From the NCBI RefSeq assembly GCF_025024155.1, contig NW_026251735.1, positions 248,001 through 312,000 of the forward strand: a stretch of DNA of 64,000 bases. Reading direction: 5' to 3'. The notes under the pieces are model-generated. The model saw only the letters and a program-made list of their open reading frames with translations, made no database searches and was not told the DNA's origin. Origin of the DNA: Gamsiella multidivaricata. Its lineage: Eukaryota > Mortierellomycota > Mortierellomycetes > Mortierellales > Mortierellaceae. Shown piece after piece: positions 23,066 to 34,797 of the stretch. Position 1 is the first letter of the stretch. The number at the start of each line of letters is the position of its first letter. The position numbers and the translations under genes are program-made.

Positions 23066-24355
23066 ATGACAGAAAACACTTCACAAACAAATCAACCCTC
23101 ACTCCACCCATTGGATCTTCCCGAGATCCACAGCCTCATCAGCTCATTCCTCCTTGGCGATCTTCCGACCCTGAGTGCTTGCGTACGCGTCTCAAAGGCC
23201 TGGAACGCCTCGTTTCTTCCTCCTCTGTGGTCCCACATAGACCTATCCAGAGTGCTTCCCTTGCCAGAGAATCTCAATCCTAGGAGAAATGAGCGCCATC
23301 CATTTGCGCCTGTGCTTCAGAAACATGCCCACCTGATCCGACATATATCAGCACTGTTCATGAGCCTGGACGCAGGATCCCTCGGCCACCTCCCGACCCT
23401 CCTCGACGACCCCACGCTCTATATCAATCTACAGACCTTCAGGATCTCTCAGGATTACAGTATGAGGCTTAAAAATGACATTTCCGACATTACGATCCAT
23501 GAGCATTACTGGGGAGACCTTGCGTCCTTCCTGAGACGGGTCCCGTCCTTAAGGGAATTAGTCATCCGAAGCATGAATTCGCATGTCATACCGGTCGCTG
23601 TTTGGCAGACGATCGCGACCTCGCTTCCGACTCTTCGAACCCTTGTCTTCAACGGCGCTCACATGGATGGTGAAGATCCACTGCGGTTCGATTACTTCCT
23701 GGACGCTTGCTCGAAAGTCGAGTCCCTCGACCTCGATTTCTTTTCCTTTTGGGACCCTCCTGCTCACAACCCTCGCTGGACGTCGACAGATCCATTGTTT
23801 CCGAGACTGGTCTCGCTCAATTTTTTTGGTCGCAGGGCTGAGGAGCTGAGACTTTTTGAGAGGTGCCTCCAAACCCCGGGGTTAAGGCGATTGACCTGGT
23901 CAACTAGGTTCCCGACTCAATTTACGCCAGCGGAGAAGACTCCGGAGGTTACGAGGCTGATTGTGGAGGCCAGGCTCCAGAATTTGGAGTATTTGAATTT
24001 GTGGGACGGGCTTCCATTCAAAGATGAGGAAATTGCGAGAATTTTGGATTCGCTAGGTAGGCCGTTGAAGGAGCTGCGTGTGAGTGCATCGGAGTTTGGG
24101 TACCTGTCATGGAATGCGCTACTCAGGGGTCATTCGCAAATGGAGGTAGATCCTACGGCGACGGAGTCGGATTCATCGCGCCCTGATGTTGTGCGGTTGG
24201 CGCATGCGGCGACGCTTCGTACCCTGGACTTGACGCTTTGTCCGGATGTTACGGACGATATGCTGGCGCAGATCAAGAGGGATTTCCCTCGGCTTGAACA
24301 GTTATTGTTAAGAGAAGAGCCTGACTATGACTCCTCAGAAGAACTGGAGGAGTAA
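23066..24355 (+). CDS. F-box-like / leucine-rich protein
   Basis: Single-exon gene of 429 residues. The first 50 residues form an F-box-like helix set: HPLDLPEIHSLISSFLLGDL then LSACVRVSKAWNASFLPPLW, the 'CVRVSKxW...PxLW' signature of fungal F-box proteins. The remainder shows irregular leucine-rich segments (LRELVIRSM, VESLDLDFF, LRRLTWSTR, LEYLNLWDG, LRTLDLTLCPDVTDDMLAQI). F-box proteins recruit substrates to SCF ubiquitin ligases through Skp1, and the LRR part would bind the target. The end DYDSSEELEE is acidic. It is related in design to the F-box gene at 35185. The target is unknown; the F-box is divergent but well placed. Confidence 0.83.
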   Translation: MTENTSQTNQPSLHPLDLPEIHSLISSFLLGDLPTLSACVRVSKAWNASFLPPLWSHIDLSRVLPLPENLNPRRNERHPFAPVLQKHAHLIRHISALFMSLDAGSLGHLPTLLDDPTLYINLQTFRISQDYSMRLKNDISDITIHEHYWGDLASFLRRVPSLRELVIRSMNSHVIPVAVWQTIATSLPTLRTLVFNGAHMDGEDPLRFDYFLDACSKVESLDLDFFSFWDPPAHNPRWTSTDPLFPRLVSLNFFGRRAEELRLFERCLQTPGLRRLTWSTRFPTQFTPAEKTPEVTRLIVEARLQNLEYLNLWDGLPFKDEEIARILDSLGRPLKELRVSASEFGYLSWNALLRGHSQMEVDPTATESDSSRPDVVRLAHAATLRTLDLTLCPDVTDDMLAQIKRDFPRLEQLLLREEPDYDSSEELEE

Positions 24356-25072
24356 CATTGTCTGCTTGACCTATTTGAGTAATTAATACTCGATTTTGAC
24401 ACCCATTCATACTATCTCTGAGATAATAATGCAAAGAGTGCGAGCGTAGAATCATAGCGCCTAATCTTGGACGAGTTAGTTCTCAAATAAAATTGGTAAA
24501 ACAATTGAGCGCGTAGTACATGAGTCAGGCCGAAATAATGCATGGTAGGATATAATCGACGAGAGGTAGAAGGAGTCATTGGTCGAAATGCTGCATCTAC
24601 TTCGATTTTTTTTTGCGGACAAAAACATAGAAGAATGAACGAGTAGTTACTAGCGAGACTTTTGTACGCTCCGTTACCAACAGCACCGACTATTGTAGTC
24701 CTTTTGGATGAGGTTAAGCAAGCGTTTTTTTTTAACTGCTTCAGCTCTCGTTGCAAATAATTGGGTCAAGGACGCCGGATTAGCGTTACCTCTAGTACAG
24801 GATATCTCTTTAGTCCAAGATACATTAAGGGATCCCGTCATACTCTTCCCTTTTTATTCGAGTACAGATACGCTTTATTTCCATACAAAATTTATTCGCG
24901 TGACGTTATTATCTCGTGATTTCTCCACCCATCATCGCTTCGCCCGCTGGATCAAATCAAGACAACAAGACCTTTCATCAACTCGATCGCCATCAACACA
25001 ATCACCGCCAACTTCACGTCGATCTTCAGGAACCACATTCACCTCACTCAGACCATTACTATTTTTAATTCA
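24356..25072. other. intergenic, no gene recognised
   Basis: About 700 bp between the F-box gene and the SPF30 gene. The last 150 bp are C/T/A-rich, resembling a leader before the ATG at 25073. No protein-like frame or RNA gene was recognised. Confidence 0.4.
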
Positions 25073-26136
25073 ATGGACGCTTCAGAGCTGAACAGTTACA
25101 GAGAAGAGGTAGCAACGATCGATGCTGCGCTGCTGTCTGATCCTCAGAACCAAGAACTCTTGGCCCTCAAGACTGAACTGCTCGAACTCATTTCTCTTAC
25201 AGAGAGTCTATTGCAGCAAGAGGAAGCGGCAGCATCAACTCCCACAGCAGGGGCAGTACAAGAATCGATCTCTCTTTCTGTATCCGCTCCCTCACCCCAC
25301 TCCGCATCAGTGTCCGCCTCAGGATCCGGCTACTCCACTCCTACCGCCACACAACGTATCTCTACCGCAACTTCCTCCTCCCAATTAGACCCCTCAAAAC
25401 AACCTATTTATCAACCTCCACCTTCAACTCCCCACAGATCCTGGGCCGTGGGCGACAAATGCCGAGCACTCTTCGCTGCCGATGGAAAATTCTATGAGGC
25501 CACCATTTTGACGATCGGTGGGGGTGGGCAAGCCTTTTCGGTCCAGTACAAGGGATATGAGTCCAGTCCTCCCGGAGTCGTAGGACCACAGGACTTGAAG
25601 CCGCCGCATGATCCCAAAAAGTATCAAAAGCAGAATCATGCGTCACCGGGGGTGGGAGACGAGGTGGCGACGACGAGCGAACAGAAGAAGCGTGGGGCAG
25701 ATGACGGACCAGCAGCAACGGGTGCAACAGGGGCGCATGCAGGAGGAGCAGGAAAGAAGAAGCAGAAGGGTCAACCAAGTGAGCAAGTTCAGAAACAGAT
25801 GGCGTGGCAGAATTTTGCAAAGGGCGGAGGAGCAAAAAAGTCAAAGGGCACGACGCCGTTGTTAAAGAAGAGTATCTTTGCGAGCCCGGAGGGTCCTGAT
25901 GGCAAAGGTACTGATCAAGACTTGTTTGGCTTTGCAATTTTGTATGGAGATAAATAGGGACATCAGGATGAGAACTAACATGTCTTTGTTCTTCTTGCTG
26001 TTTCTTTTTTTTTTTTTTTTTTTTTTTTTTTCGTACGCGAATAGTTGGCGTTGTGGGAAGTGGCAAAGGGATGACACATTTCCAGCAGCGCGGCAAACAT
26101 GTCTATGGACAACGGCCCGACTCTTCCGCCAATTAG
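25073..26136 (+). CDS. SPF30/SMNDC1-like Tudor-domain splicing factor
   Basis: Survival-of-motor-neuron-related splicing factor 30 homologue, needed for U4/U6.U5 tri-snRNP recruitment in spliceosome assembly and acting in the nucleus. It has 308 residues from exons 25073-25907 and 26045-26136. The N-terminal helix (LNSYREEVATIDAALLSDP, ELLALKTELLELISLTESLL) is followed by a Ser/Pro linker. The Tudor domain spans about residues 120-180 (WAVGDKCRALFAADGKFYEA, FSVQYKGYES). A Lys-rich region and the conserved C-terminal block SIFASPEGPDGKVGVVGSGK-GMTHFQQR close the protein. The intron interrupts that block after GK; ignoring it gives a false end at 25957. The intron contains 27 consecutive T (26005-26031). 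Confidence 0.9.
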
Positions 26137-26661
26137 ATCCACACTATAACACCTTCAATCTCCCACACCGTCGGTTTCTCAACATCATGGAGTCGATGCA
26201 GACAACATCCAAGGATTCAGTTTCATCTATACAAGCTGTCATTATTCTTGATCAAAAGCGAAAAGAACTCAAGTTTTGCTCACAACCATTTTTACTTCTC
26301 TCTCTCTTTTTCTTGACTTTTGGACCATACGACCCACAACGAGTTCGCGAGCGCCAAGGACAAGATATAGACGTGGGTAATGCCTGTGCTTCGTGGAGGT
26401 ATTATTATTATCATTTTTGATTCGCAGGACAATTAGATTGCCATTCATCCCATTAAAGCATCTTTATTTGTTCTTGTGCATGTATGTGTCTGTCTGAATG
26501 AAAGTATATATACGAAAGAGAGATGGAATAGTACAAATAGTACAAGTTGTGAAGAAATGGTCTTTGAACAAAAATGAAACGTGACGAGGAAAGGGCCGAA
26601 AAGTCGAGACGATATGTACGATGTAATGCAAAATGCGGCGCCGAAATGCGGGGTCGGAGGA
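26137..26661. other. intergenic between convergent genes
   Basis: Convergent 3' regions of the SPF30 gene (+) and the Skt5-like gene (-). A minus-strand AATAAA (26463-26468, TTTATT on plus) lies 194 bp beyond the stop of the Skt5-like gene. A CT run sits near 26299-26315. No gene is seen. Confidence 0.4.
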
Positions 26662-29271
26662 CTACATGACTTTACAGTTCTCGTCCTCGGGCCCTTGCGC
26701 ACCTTGACGTCCACGATCAGGACGGACCCGCCGTATGGCGCCCAGTTTCTTCATATCGACCAATCGCTTCTTGGCCCGATTATTGCCCTGAGCTGCCGAT
26801 CGTAGATACCATCGTCTCGCCTCTTCCAGATCCTGCTTCACACCAACGCCGACCTAGCAATAACGACGAAAACAAAACAAAAATAAACAATGATTAATTA
26901 GACATCTCTCCCTAAGCTCATTCAGATAAAGCAATGCCTTGGTGGTGCTCACCTCAGAGTAATATCCAACGGCATATTCGGCGCGGGCAAGGCCTTTATC
27001 TGCAGCCTTGCGTGCCCACAGATAGGCCTCAGTATCACTCTGCTTCAGCACTCCCTCCGCGCCGGTCAAGTACCATCCTGACAAACCCAGCTCGCTCTCC
27101 GCATCGCCCTGTTCGGCCGCCCGTGTGTACCATGCAATACTCCTCCTCGGGTCGACAGGGCAGGACAACGTACCGTACTCATAACAATGTCCCAGCTTGA
27201 ACTGACTTGGCGCATACCCATACCCGGCCGCCTGCGTGAACAGCTCTCTCGCATAGGCCTCGTCCGGAATCACCGTCGGAATACCAGCCTTTTCGAAGCA
27301 CAAGCCGAGTTCGTGGAGCGCGTGCGGATTATCCTCGTCCGCGTTCGCAGCTGCGCGTTTGAGCCAAGTGATCGCCTCGCGTGGGTTCGCATTCATGCCC
27401 AAGAGTCCCTTGAGCTGAATCATGCCCAGCTTGTACATTCCAGGCGTGTCTCCGAATGAAGCCGCTTTCCGATAGAACTGCACGGCTCTGGAATAGTCGC
27501 GCTTCGTGCCCGCCCCAAGTTCATAACACACTGCCGTACGATACGTCGCCGCCGGATGATTCTGTTTCGAGGCTTGCATATATAAATTAAAGGCCTTGTC
27601 GTGATCGATCTGCAGACCGAGTGCTCCGTTGCCATAGCAATTCGCTAAAAAGAACTGCGCATCCGGGAAGGCTGGTTTCCCGATGCCCATGCCCGTCGTC
27701 GCCAGTCGCTTGATGATCTTGAGCCCCTCCAGAAATAAAGCCTCCTTGTTCTTTTTCTGGCGTTTGGGATCTGGATCGTCGTTGCCGAACGTTACAGCTG
27801 CCTCGATCAGGGCTTTGGCGTATTCGAGCTGTGTAGCGGGATCGTTACTGACCTTGGCACGCTGGCGCATCTCGTCCAGGACTTCGAGTGTCAATGTTCG
27901 TCTCCGTCCGGCACCTGTTCCTGATGCTGCTGCTCCTCCTGCGTGTACTGACGGTGAAGGATGTGGACGACCAGGGGAAGGGCCCATATGCGGCGGGCGA
28001 CCGGGGTAATGTGGACCTGGAGGCGGGCCACTATGCCCCACCATCATCGGACGTGGCGGACCACCACGACCCGGTGGAGGTCCTCGCATCGACAGCGATG
28101 GTTGCAGATTCGCTCCTGGAGGACGTCCCATGTATGGCGTGCCAGGGGGACCGTATCCTGGCCCGTAAGGTCGGTATCCCGGTCCATGCTGATCGTATCC
28201 ATTAGGTGGTTGCACAGGATATGCGCCACCGTAATGCTGCTGGTACGGCGAGTCCTGATAATAGTCCTGTCCAGCAGTGTATTCTGGTCCATAGGGTTGG
28301 CCATACTGGTCGTATCCGGCCGGGTGTCCATTGGAGGGGCCACCGTGGCCGCCGCCGGGATATGGATGCTGCGGCTGTTGTTGTTGGTATCGTGGGTCAT
28401 GGGGTGGGTATTGGCTGTAGGGCTGATGGGAAGGGGGAGGTCCTCGGTAGAGTGGGCGCTGGAGAGGCTGTTGTGCGGGATAAAGAGCACCATATTCTCC
28501 TCCTGTTACTGCTCCCGCGCCTGCCCCCAGCGGTAGTGCTGGCTGACTGCTGGGAGAACTGCTGTAGGTCGGTCCATTTGGGTTTGCGGCTGCATAGGCT
28601 CTGACGGCTGAGTGAGTCGAGTGAGTCGAGTGGGTCGAGTGGGTCGAGTGGGTCGAGTGGGTCGAGCGGACGCTTCCAGTTCGTCGGTGTGATAGTTGAG
28701 ACTGGGCGTCCTGGCCTGGGAGGGAGTTACCGGAGCCGAGGGATGTTCTTGGGGAATCGGAGGAAACACGTCTGTTTTGATTGACTTGTTCATGTGGATA
28801 TCCGCGATCTGAGGCCGATGCCGAGGCCTGGGAACCAGAGGAGAACCGGGTGTCGTCAACATAGCCGACTCGCTCGACAGGCTCCCTGGGCTCTCCTTCC
28901 GCGAAGCGTCGGGGGAGAGGTGCTATATCGGCATCTGAGGAGGAGTCGCCGAGTCCGAGAGATAGGGAGCGGAGATCAAGATCGAGAGGAGCCTGGACCT
29001 TGATGCTGGCACCGTCCGAAGAGCGCAAGGAGGCTGGAGTGGTTGCGACAGAGGAAGAGGGTCTTCCGGCGATAGTCCAGGCGGAGTCGGAAGAAGAAGA
29101 GGAGACGGAGGCAGGCGAATAGGTGGGGTTGTTGTGGGCGGCAGAGGGCGGAGGAGGGGGGCAGTACGAGAAGGAGAGGCGGTCGGTGTCGTGGGGGTCG
29201 TACTCGACTGCGTGCCGGTAGTTCGTGTTGTTCTTGGGCGGGAGAGGGGCGAGCCTGAGCTGCGGGTCCAT
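26662..29271 (-). CDS. Sel1-repeat protein, Skt5/Chs4-like chitin synthase activator
   Basis: Homologue of yeast Skt5/Chs4, which activates chitin synthase III and anchors it at the plasma membrane and septum. Exons are 26953-29271 and 26662-26853 (836 residues). Residues 1-455 are disordered and rich in Pro, Gly, Tyr and Gln. From about 460, TLTLEVLDEMRQRAKVSNDP opens the conserved part, followed by at least six Sel1 repeats (FLANCYGNGALGL, AVCYELGAGTKRDYSRAVQF, GMIQLKGLLG, LGLCFEKAG, LGHCYEYGTLSCPVDPRRSI, YYSEVGVGVKQDLEEARRWY). After the single intron the protein ends in CKVM, a CaaX box. Prenylation of Chs4-type proteins at this position is established knowledge and supports the call. A 9-bp minisatellite in the N-terminal part encodes STH repeats. 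Confidence 0.88.
28611..28666 (-). repeat. 9-bp minisatellite coding for STH repeats
   Basis: About six tandem 9-bp units (GAGTGGGTC and GAGTGAGTC on plus) inside the Skt5-like coding region. In frame they give repeated Ser-Thr-His, so unit-number changes would not break the protein. It lies in the disordered N-terminal part. Confidence 0.85.
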
Positions 29272-30240
29272 TTGAAGGAGGGATGATCAAGAAGAGAGAG
29301 GAGGGCGGGGGAGGAGAAGGAGGAGTGGGCTGATGAATGAGGATGGGATCGGGGTGGGATGATCGAGGTGGAGTGCGAAGGTGATTCGAGTGTTCATTTC
29401 GAGCCCAGGAAATACAGAGGAGGCGGTGCTGCACTGTTACTCTGATATGTGGTCATGGGCCACCCAGCTGGATCGAGGGGGGCAGTGCTGCAGGCTATCT
29501 TTTTCCTCCTTCCCTCCCGTAAGCATCGACAGCAATATGACACTCCAATGACGAGCCATTTGTTTGCGCCTAAAAGAAGGCCCTCCTTCCCAATGCTCTC
29601 CGCTGCGCGTTCCCATCAACAACGGCTGCACTGCTGCTCTCTTTCTTGAGAAAAACTGCCGAGGCCGAAACCGAAACAGAAACCGTAAACTGAAACACAA
29701 CCGATAACCTTAACCTACAATCATTCCGGTGCCTGATCCCTGGCCCCTGCTCGCTCGTGTCTGTGAAATGGTATTCTCGCTTCATGTTCACGTCAACCGT
29801 TCAAGTTCACGCGATAACTGCAGTTCAATCTCTGGAAGCAGTGGCATGCGCATACGTTATTCCTCAGGTCGCTCATGATTCCTGCACCCCTGCACCATGG
29901 AGCACATCAGCCCGTCTCACATAGGATCCGTTGAGTGTCTCCAACCCTCTTCTCCGGCAGCAGCACCAAAGCTCCAAACACAACTGGGCCAGTCTTGAAT
30001 TGCATCACCCTCGTAGTCAAGTCAACATAACCCATTCTTTGTGCATCTACGCCGAAAGCCTCTGGTACAGCCACCGAACAAAGCGGCGGAATAAAATTTA
30101 GAGCGCGTCCAGCGATGGTCATGGAACACCACTCCACAGCGACTACAGCTGTCTTTTCAAACCCAATATGAACAGGCATCTGTCACTCAAACAGATGGGC
30201 CAAATTGTCGGGATCATATATATGTAGGAGGAAATTGTGG
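29272..30240. other. intergenic with one unrecognised 90-residue frame (29907-30179 -)
   Basis: The first 150 bp upstream of the Skt5-like ATG are the probable minus-strand leader (CT-rich on minus). The frame at 29907-30179 on minus reads like folded protein (WCSMTIAGRALNFIPPLCSV, VVFGALVLLPEKRVGD) but has no recognised family, flanking exons or promoter. It may be a gene relic next to the Tc1 fragment. An array of CCGAAACCGAAACAGAAACC-type units sits near 29660-29695. Confidence 0.3.
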
Positions 30241-30241
30241 A

Positions 30242-31023
30242 ATGAGAGGCAGGGCCGCAGCGTCACGGTCGGCGGTATACGAGATCCTGATTAGCTTCAA
30301 GAGCCGAGGAATAGTTGCATCCCGGAAGAGCTTCAGAAGGCTTCCCCCTCTCATTATTACCGAGCGAGGCACAAGAGGCCTGAGAAAGATTGTGACCAAA
30401 AACAACAGCGCATCTCCGGGCGATGCTACCAATGAGTTGCTCTTAGGCGTGTACTAGGACAGTCCAAAGACAACCTCACAGGGAGCGCATCTTCCGCTTT
30501 GTGGCAACCAAGGAGCCCTTCCTCGCCGACAATCGTCAGACTGCATGTCTAGCCTTTGTCAAGGAGCATCTTGATTAGACACCAGATCAATGGCGGTGAG
30601 CTATAAGGACTGATCGAAAAGTGAAAAGTACGATCCGATGAGTATAACGCGTACCTTTTGAAACGAGAAAGATATCCCTATGTCCTAGCGAGCTTTTGCA
30701 GGCCAGCACGAGTCCAATTTGATTTTCTGGAGGACGGAGGCGCCAAGAGCTATGGTAATGAAGGAGAAATGAAGGAGTTCACGCGTTAAGCGCTTGACTG
30801 AGCATTAATGGAAAATGGTATTGCCGTCCATCGAAGCAAAGTGGTGAGCAATTGGCGCAATATGAACGGCACGGAGAAGATGAAATGGTCGGCATGTTTA
30901 CCGGACTTGAATCCAGTCGAGAACCTTTGGTCCACCCTCCAGACTGTACGGAACAGCATAGGCCCTGGACTGCTCGATCGCTTACTTGAGTCTCTGCGAA
31001 CAAGACCGGAAAAGGTCATCTAG
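30242..31023 (+). pseudogene. Tc1/mariner-type transposase relic
   Basis: Decayed transposase of the Tc1/mariner superfamily. The start (30242-30457) resembles the paired HTH region: SRSAVYEILISFKSRGIVAS, then LIITERGTRGLRKIVTKN. In a shifted frame near 30540-30600 comes ACLAFVKEHL followed by a stop and TPDQW, the segment before the first catalytic Asp. The 3' part (about 30880-31020) has CLPDLNPVENLWSTLQT, the diagnostic 'SPDLNPIENLW' block, then LLDRLLESLRTRPEKVI. Stops and frameshifts interrupt the middle, and the DDE residues are not all recoverable. Terminal inverted repeats were not found. Inactive. Confidence 0.8.
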
Positions 31024-33860
31024 TCCAGGGGAGGACATGCCCATTCTTAAGTCGACTCATATTGCACAAAGGAAAATATAAGGCGCCATATTTTTACTAC
31101 ACCGTAGACTCGCTTTCTGTCGCTGCCTGTCGCTTGCAGGCGCCATGGGGAGCACACACTGCCGAGTATTAAGTATCGACCTTGGTCTAGACAGGTTGTA
31201 TTCGCTACAGTGATGAAGGACGACGGACGGACCTAACTACGGAATCACCTGTGTATGCATACACAAGAACGGCGGAAATGCAGCCTGTTATAAGAGTGTT
31301 GGGCGGAGCCAATGCAGGCCTGTTTTAAGGTACAATAGCTATGAACCAGCAAAAAAGAATTAAAAAAAAAAATGGGGAACAAAGGATAGAGGCGCCCTTT
31401 GAGGTATGGTCCGTGATCTACATGGATATTAACCGCGAGCATCAGCGACTTGAACAGGGAAAACAGGCGCGCGTACTATGGAGATTATAACCGTTGCGTA
31501 TGATGCCACCTTGTTCTATGAGGGACCCTAAGCACACGATCTACCAAAAAAGAAAAAATGAAAAGAAGAAACCAGGAACGAGAATGAGAACCAAGAAAAA
31601 AAGAAAAAAGAAAAAAGGAAAAACAACAACAACAACAACAAAAGCGTAGCAACGCGTCCAAAGCAACTAACTCTACACCATTTTCGTTTGCACCGCTGGT
31701 ATCTGTGCACTTATTATGTATGGATTCAGAAATATGGAATTGTTTATTGGATTATTGGATTCAAGCCGTTCTTCTTCGACTGCCCTACTCGCCCCGACCT
31801 GCTCGATCATCCTGCTCGATCGCCCTGAGCACGCCCCGCTGCCATCCCTGCGCCATCCCTGCGCCACTCTGGCGTCGTCGTACTCTCGTCCAGTTCCGTC
31901 CAGTGCCGTTCGGTACAGTCCAGTGCGCATCGTGCTCGCGTTGTTGTGTTTGCAACCATAAAGAGAGAGAACATGCAAAAGAGAAAAGAAATTGTTAGCT
32001 CTGTAGACGCAACTTGCCAACATCACACAGTCAGTGAAGGCATGCTAGCTTCCACAACCCATCTCCCTTGTTTTGCCTTGGGGAACTGAGAGCCAGCAGA
32101 ACAGAAAGAAACGAGAAAAATAAACTATATAGAAAAGGACAGCGAGCTACCCATCCGGTTTCAAACATCCGCATTTCCATCTTGGCGCTCAAGGAGCACA
32201 CAAGAACATGATGTGGAAGCGGAAAGAAGAACAATGAAGAATAGTGCAGAATTGTGGAGATAGAAGATGCTGCTCGCTGTGAAATATCCCAAACGGTGTT
32301 GCGTTTGCCATCTACCCAGTGTGCTGCGCCGTATGGGCTCAAAAGAGGGCCCCAGCACACTATGCCACATGAGCAGAAGGAGTGGTGCGCTTGCATGCTG
32401 TACATGAAGCAACAGGGGGTAGTGCAGCACCAGAGTGGGCGTGTGTCGTTGTGTCACTAAATGGAGCACTCGGGGGGCCATTGTTGGATCGTGGCTCTAA
32501 GGCCCTACCCTCACCCCGCACACACTTAAATGATGTGCGACATGCCCACTGCTTCATCCTCCACAGCGTGAGGAATTCACATGTAGGTCAGTGGTAGAGC
32601 CCGTCGCACTGCGCCTGGCTGCCGTTGTGCTGCAACAAATCTTCTTCAAACCGACACACACGAAATGGCACTGATACTAGCTGCCATATTCTATGCATTT
32701 ATAATGCGCACCCACGTATACACGTGAAAAGGGAATGAAAATGCTCTGGGGGCCCCGCCTTAATGACAAAGCTCAGCAAGTGAGCAGGGGATTGGTTGTG
32801 TGCGAGGAAAGGTGGTGTGGACGCGTTTTGCCTACCTTGTGGGGTCAGTTGTGGGAGTAGAGACGAGAGAGGTGCTGCTTTGTCAAGGGACAAAAGGAAG
32901 GAGAGGAAGGGCAGGGTAGGGTATGACCGAGCAAGGCCAAGTGGTCAGTGGATGAGAAGCAAAGATGGAGTGCGTGGCAGGAGGCGCAGTGGCAGTAGAA
33001 GTGGGTATAAGAGGTGCAGTGGCAGCAGGAGTGGCAGTGGTTGTGGCAGTGGCTGTGTTGCCAGCTGACAGGAAAGGAAAAGAGGAAGAGCTTTGTTGCT
33101 CTGTTTGCTTACCGTGGTGGTCTACTTACTGTGATGGTCTTGTTCGCTGCGTGGAAGGGAGTGAAGAGTGCAGAGGAGAGTAAAGAGTGTAGAAGGAATA
33201 GTGGGAGGTGTGAGTTGTGAGGAGTGGAGAAGAAAAGAGAAGAAGAAAAGAGAAAAAAGAGTTGCGTGGTCAACGAAGATTTGGGGCACGTGCACGCTGG
33301 GGTGGCTGTGTCTGAAGTTGGCGGCAAATCTTGCAAGTATCCCACGCTCTTACTCCCTCTCTCACTAAGCGCCTCGGTAAGGTAATGTGAGAGTGCTAAT
33401 CACAATCGCGCGGAGAACTCTCAGCCGAATGCATAGGGACACTTGGAGGGTTATTCATCTATAGGTTAGGCCTAAGCAGTGCCAGCGTGTGGTTGCGAAG
33501 TAACAGGGGGTGCAGCCAGCACATGTCAGAACGTCAAACCTTGCACTCATGTACGCTGTGCGCTCATGTCTGCTGTGTATGTGGAATAAGGTCAACTAGC
33601 CTGAACCTTTCTGTCTTTCGGTAATACGTGTTTTGTTAAGCACTTTTCTCTGCATTTTTTTTTCTTCCAGGCCCATAGGGGAACCGCAAATGGCGAGCAT
33701 GCTGCTCGCTTGGGCGTCTTTTCCCGTAGAGCTGAGATCGACACCTATTGCGAGGGAGCGAGCTTAAACGATCGCAATAAGAGTCCTCCGGCCCGGACGG
33801 GCTAAATGGTCTTGCGGCGAGCAAGCAGAATCGCGCGCAATGTTTAATTTTAGCTTGCTG
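31024..33860. other. gene-poor, purine/pyrimidine-skewed stretch
   Basis: No credible gene was recognised over about 2.8 kb. The plus strand has an A-rich purine run (31545-31645), a GC-rich CCTG/CCGT-repeating block (31790-31930), and a GTGGCAGTGGCAG-type imperfect repeat (32980-33062) followed by a (GA)-rich run (33205-33265). Several open frames exist only because of these skewed repeats. The GTGG-rich parts look like old dispersed repeat. Confidence 0.35.
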
Positions 33861-34060
33861 CATGCTCCGTTCAGCTGTGATGGTGTGTGGAAGAGCTGGT
33901 GTTCCAGTACAAGGGAATGCGACTAAAATCCGTGCAAAGCTGCCTGATGAAAGACTCTATAGACCTCAGGTTGAATCCTGTAGCGCAGCTTCATCAGACC
34001 AGAGCATTGGAATGTTGGGTGCCGGTTTCTTTGGTTGCGATATCACTCGCAGAGAGCCAG
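33861..34060 (+). pseudogene. possible second Tc1/pogo-like transposase scrap
   Basis: Frame fragments include SAVMV followed by G-x-AGVPVQGNATKIRAKLPD, which recalls the 'SVMVWG...G...KI.G.LD' block of DDE_3 transposases. It is only about 35 residues and stands alone. Weak evidence, but it fits the nearby Tc1 relic. Confidence 0.25.
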
Positions 34061-34499
34061 AGCTCAGGGCATGGGCTTCCATCGACATGAAAACACATAA
34101 ACCTTTTAGTTCATGCGCCTCTTTTTTTATCTTTTTCCTTTTTTTTTTTGTTCCGACACAGGTGATTTGATAAAGGAGTCGCGGAAACACGCGTCTTGTG
34201 CAAGTCAGGATATTAGAGCGACTTCCGGCCAAGAGCAGCGGTTGAATTCTTCGATGAAAGTGAAGAAGAAGAAGGAAATGAGAAAGAGGGAAATGAGGAT
34301 GAGTAGCCGTTTCTTTTACTATATTAGGGGTTATGCTTGGCGATACAGACACTTGAGACATAGGTTACCATGACACTGGGTTAGGGAAACAGGAAAATAG
34401 AAAAAAAAGCACAGGCAAGAAAAACACCATCAGGATTCATAAAAAAGCAAACCGCCTAATACTATGAACTTTTATTACATTCGGACGAAATTATTCCGC

Positions 34500-34797
34500 C
34501 TTCTGGGCTTGTTTCTACGCGCGAGATGCTTTGTACGAAGGCGCCAAGAAAAAATTACTCTGGAGATGGAGGAGGAGAATGCAGGCAGAACGAAAGAAAA
34601 GTCAAGCATTGTATCATTTTACGCTTTGTCTATGGGCGACTGACGAAACCCAAGGAGCTCTGACGCGTCTTGATTTGCGGAAAAGACGGATAGGAACAGC
34701 AGAAACGTTTAAGAGCTATGCAAAGCTCGCCAAAGAGTTTATTTATGGCGGAACTGGATTAGCTCAAGACACTGAAGTATCTACGCCTCTTTAGTTG
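34500..34797 (+). other. unrecognised open frame, likely gene fragment
   Basis: A frame from about 34500 to the stop at 34792-34794 reads FYARDALYEGAKKKLLWRWR, then a basic helix-like stretch and a hydrophilic tail ending AQDTEVSTPL. The composition is protein-like, but no start, splice partners or family are recognised. It lies 390 bp upstream of the F-box gene. Possibly a transposon or gene relic. Confidence 0.25.

Noticed and set aside
25908..25957. SPF30 ending at 25957
   Set aside because: The conserved GKVGVVGSGKGMT end is recovered by splicing 25907 to 26045.
27888..28604. Several long frames opposite the Skt5-like N-terminus
   Set aside because: Composition mirrors the Pro/Gly/Tyr-rich coding strand; no domain features.
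32581..32600. tRNA-like A box (GGTCAGTGGTAGAGC)
   Set aside because: No GGTTCRANNCC B box or cloverleaf partner follows within tRNA distance; a SINE scrap cannot be excluded.
32796..33183. Val/Ala-rich protein from the GTGGCAG repeat
   Set aside because: The frame exists in more than one register because of the repeat; no start context or splice partners.
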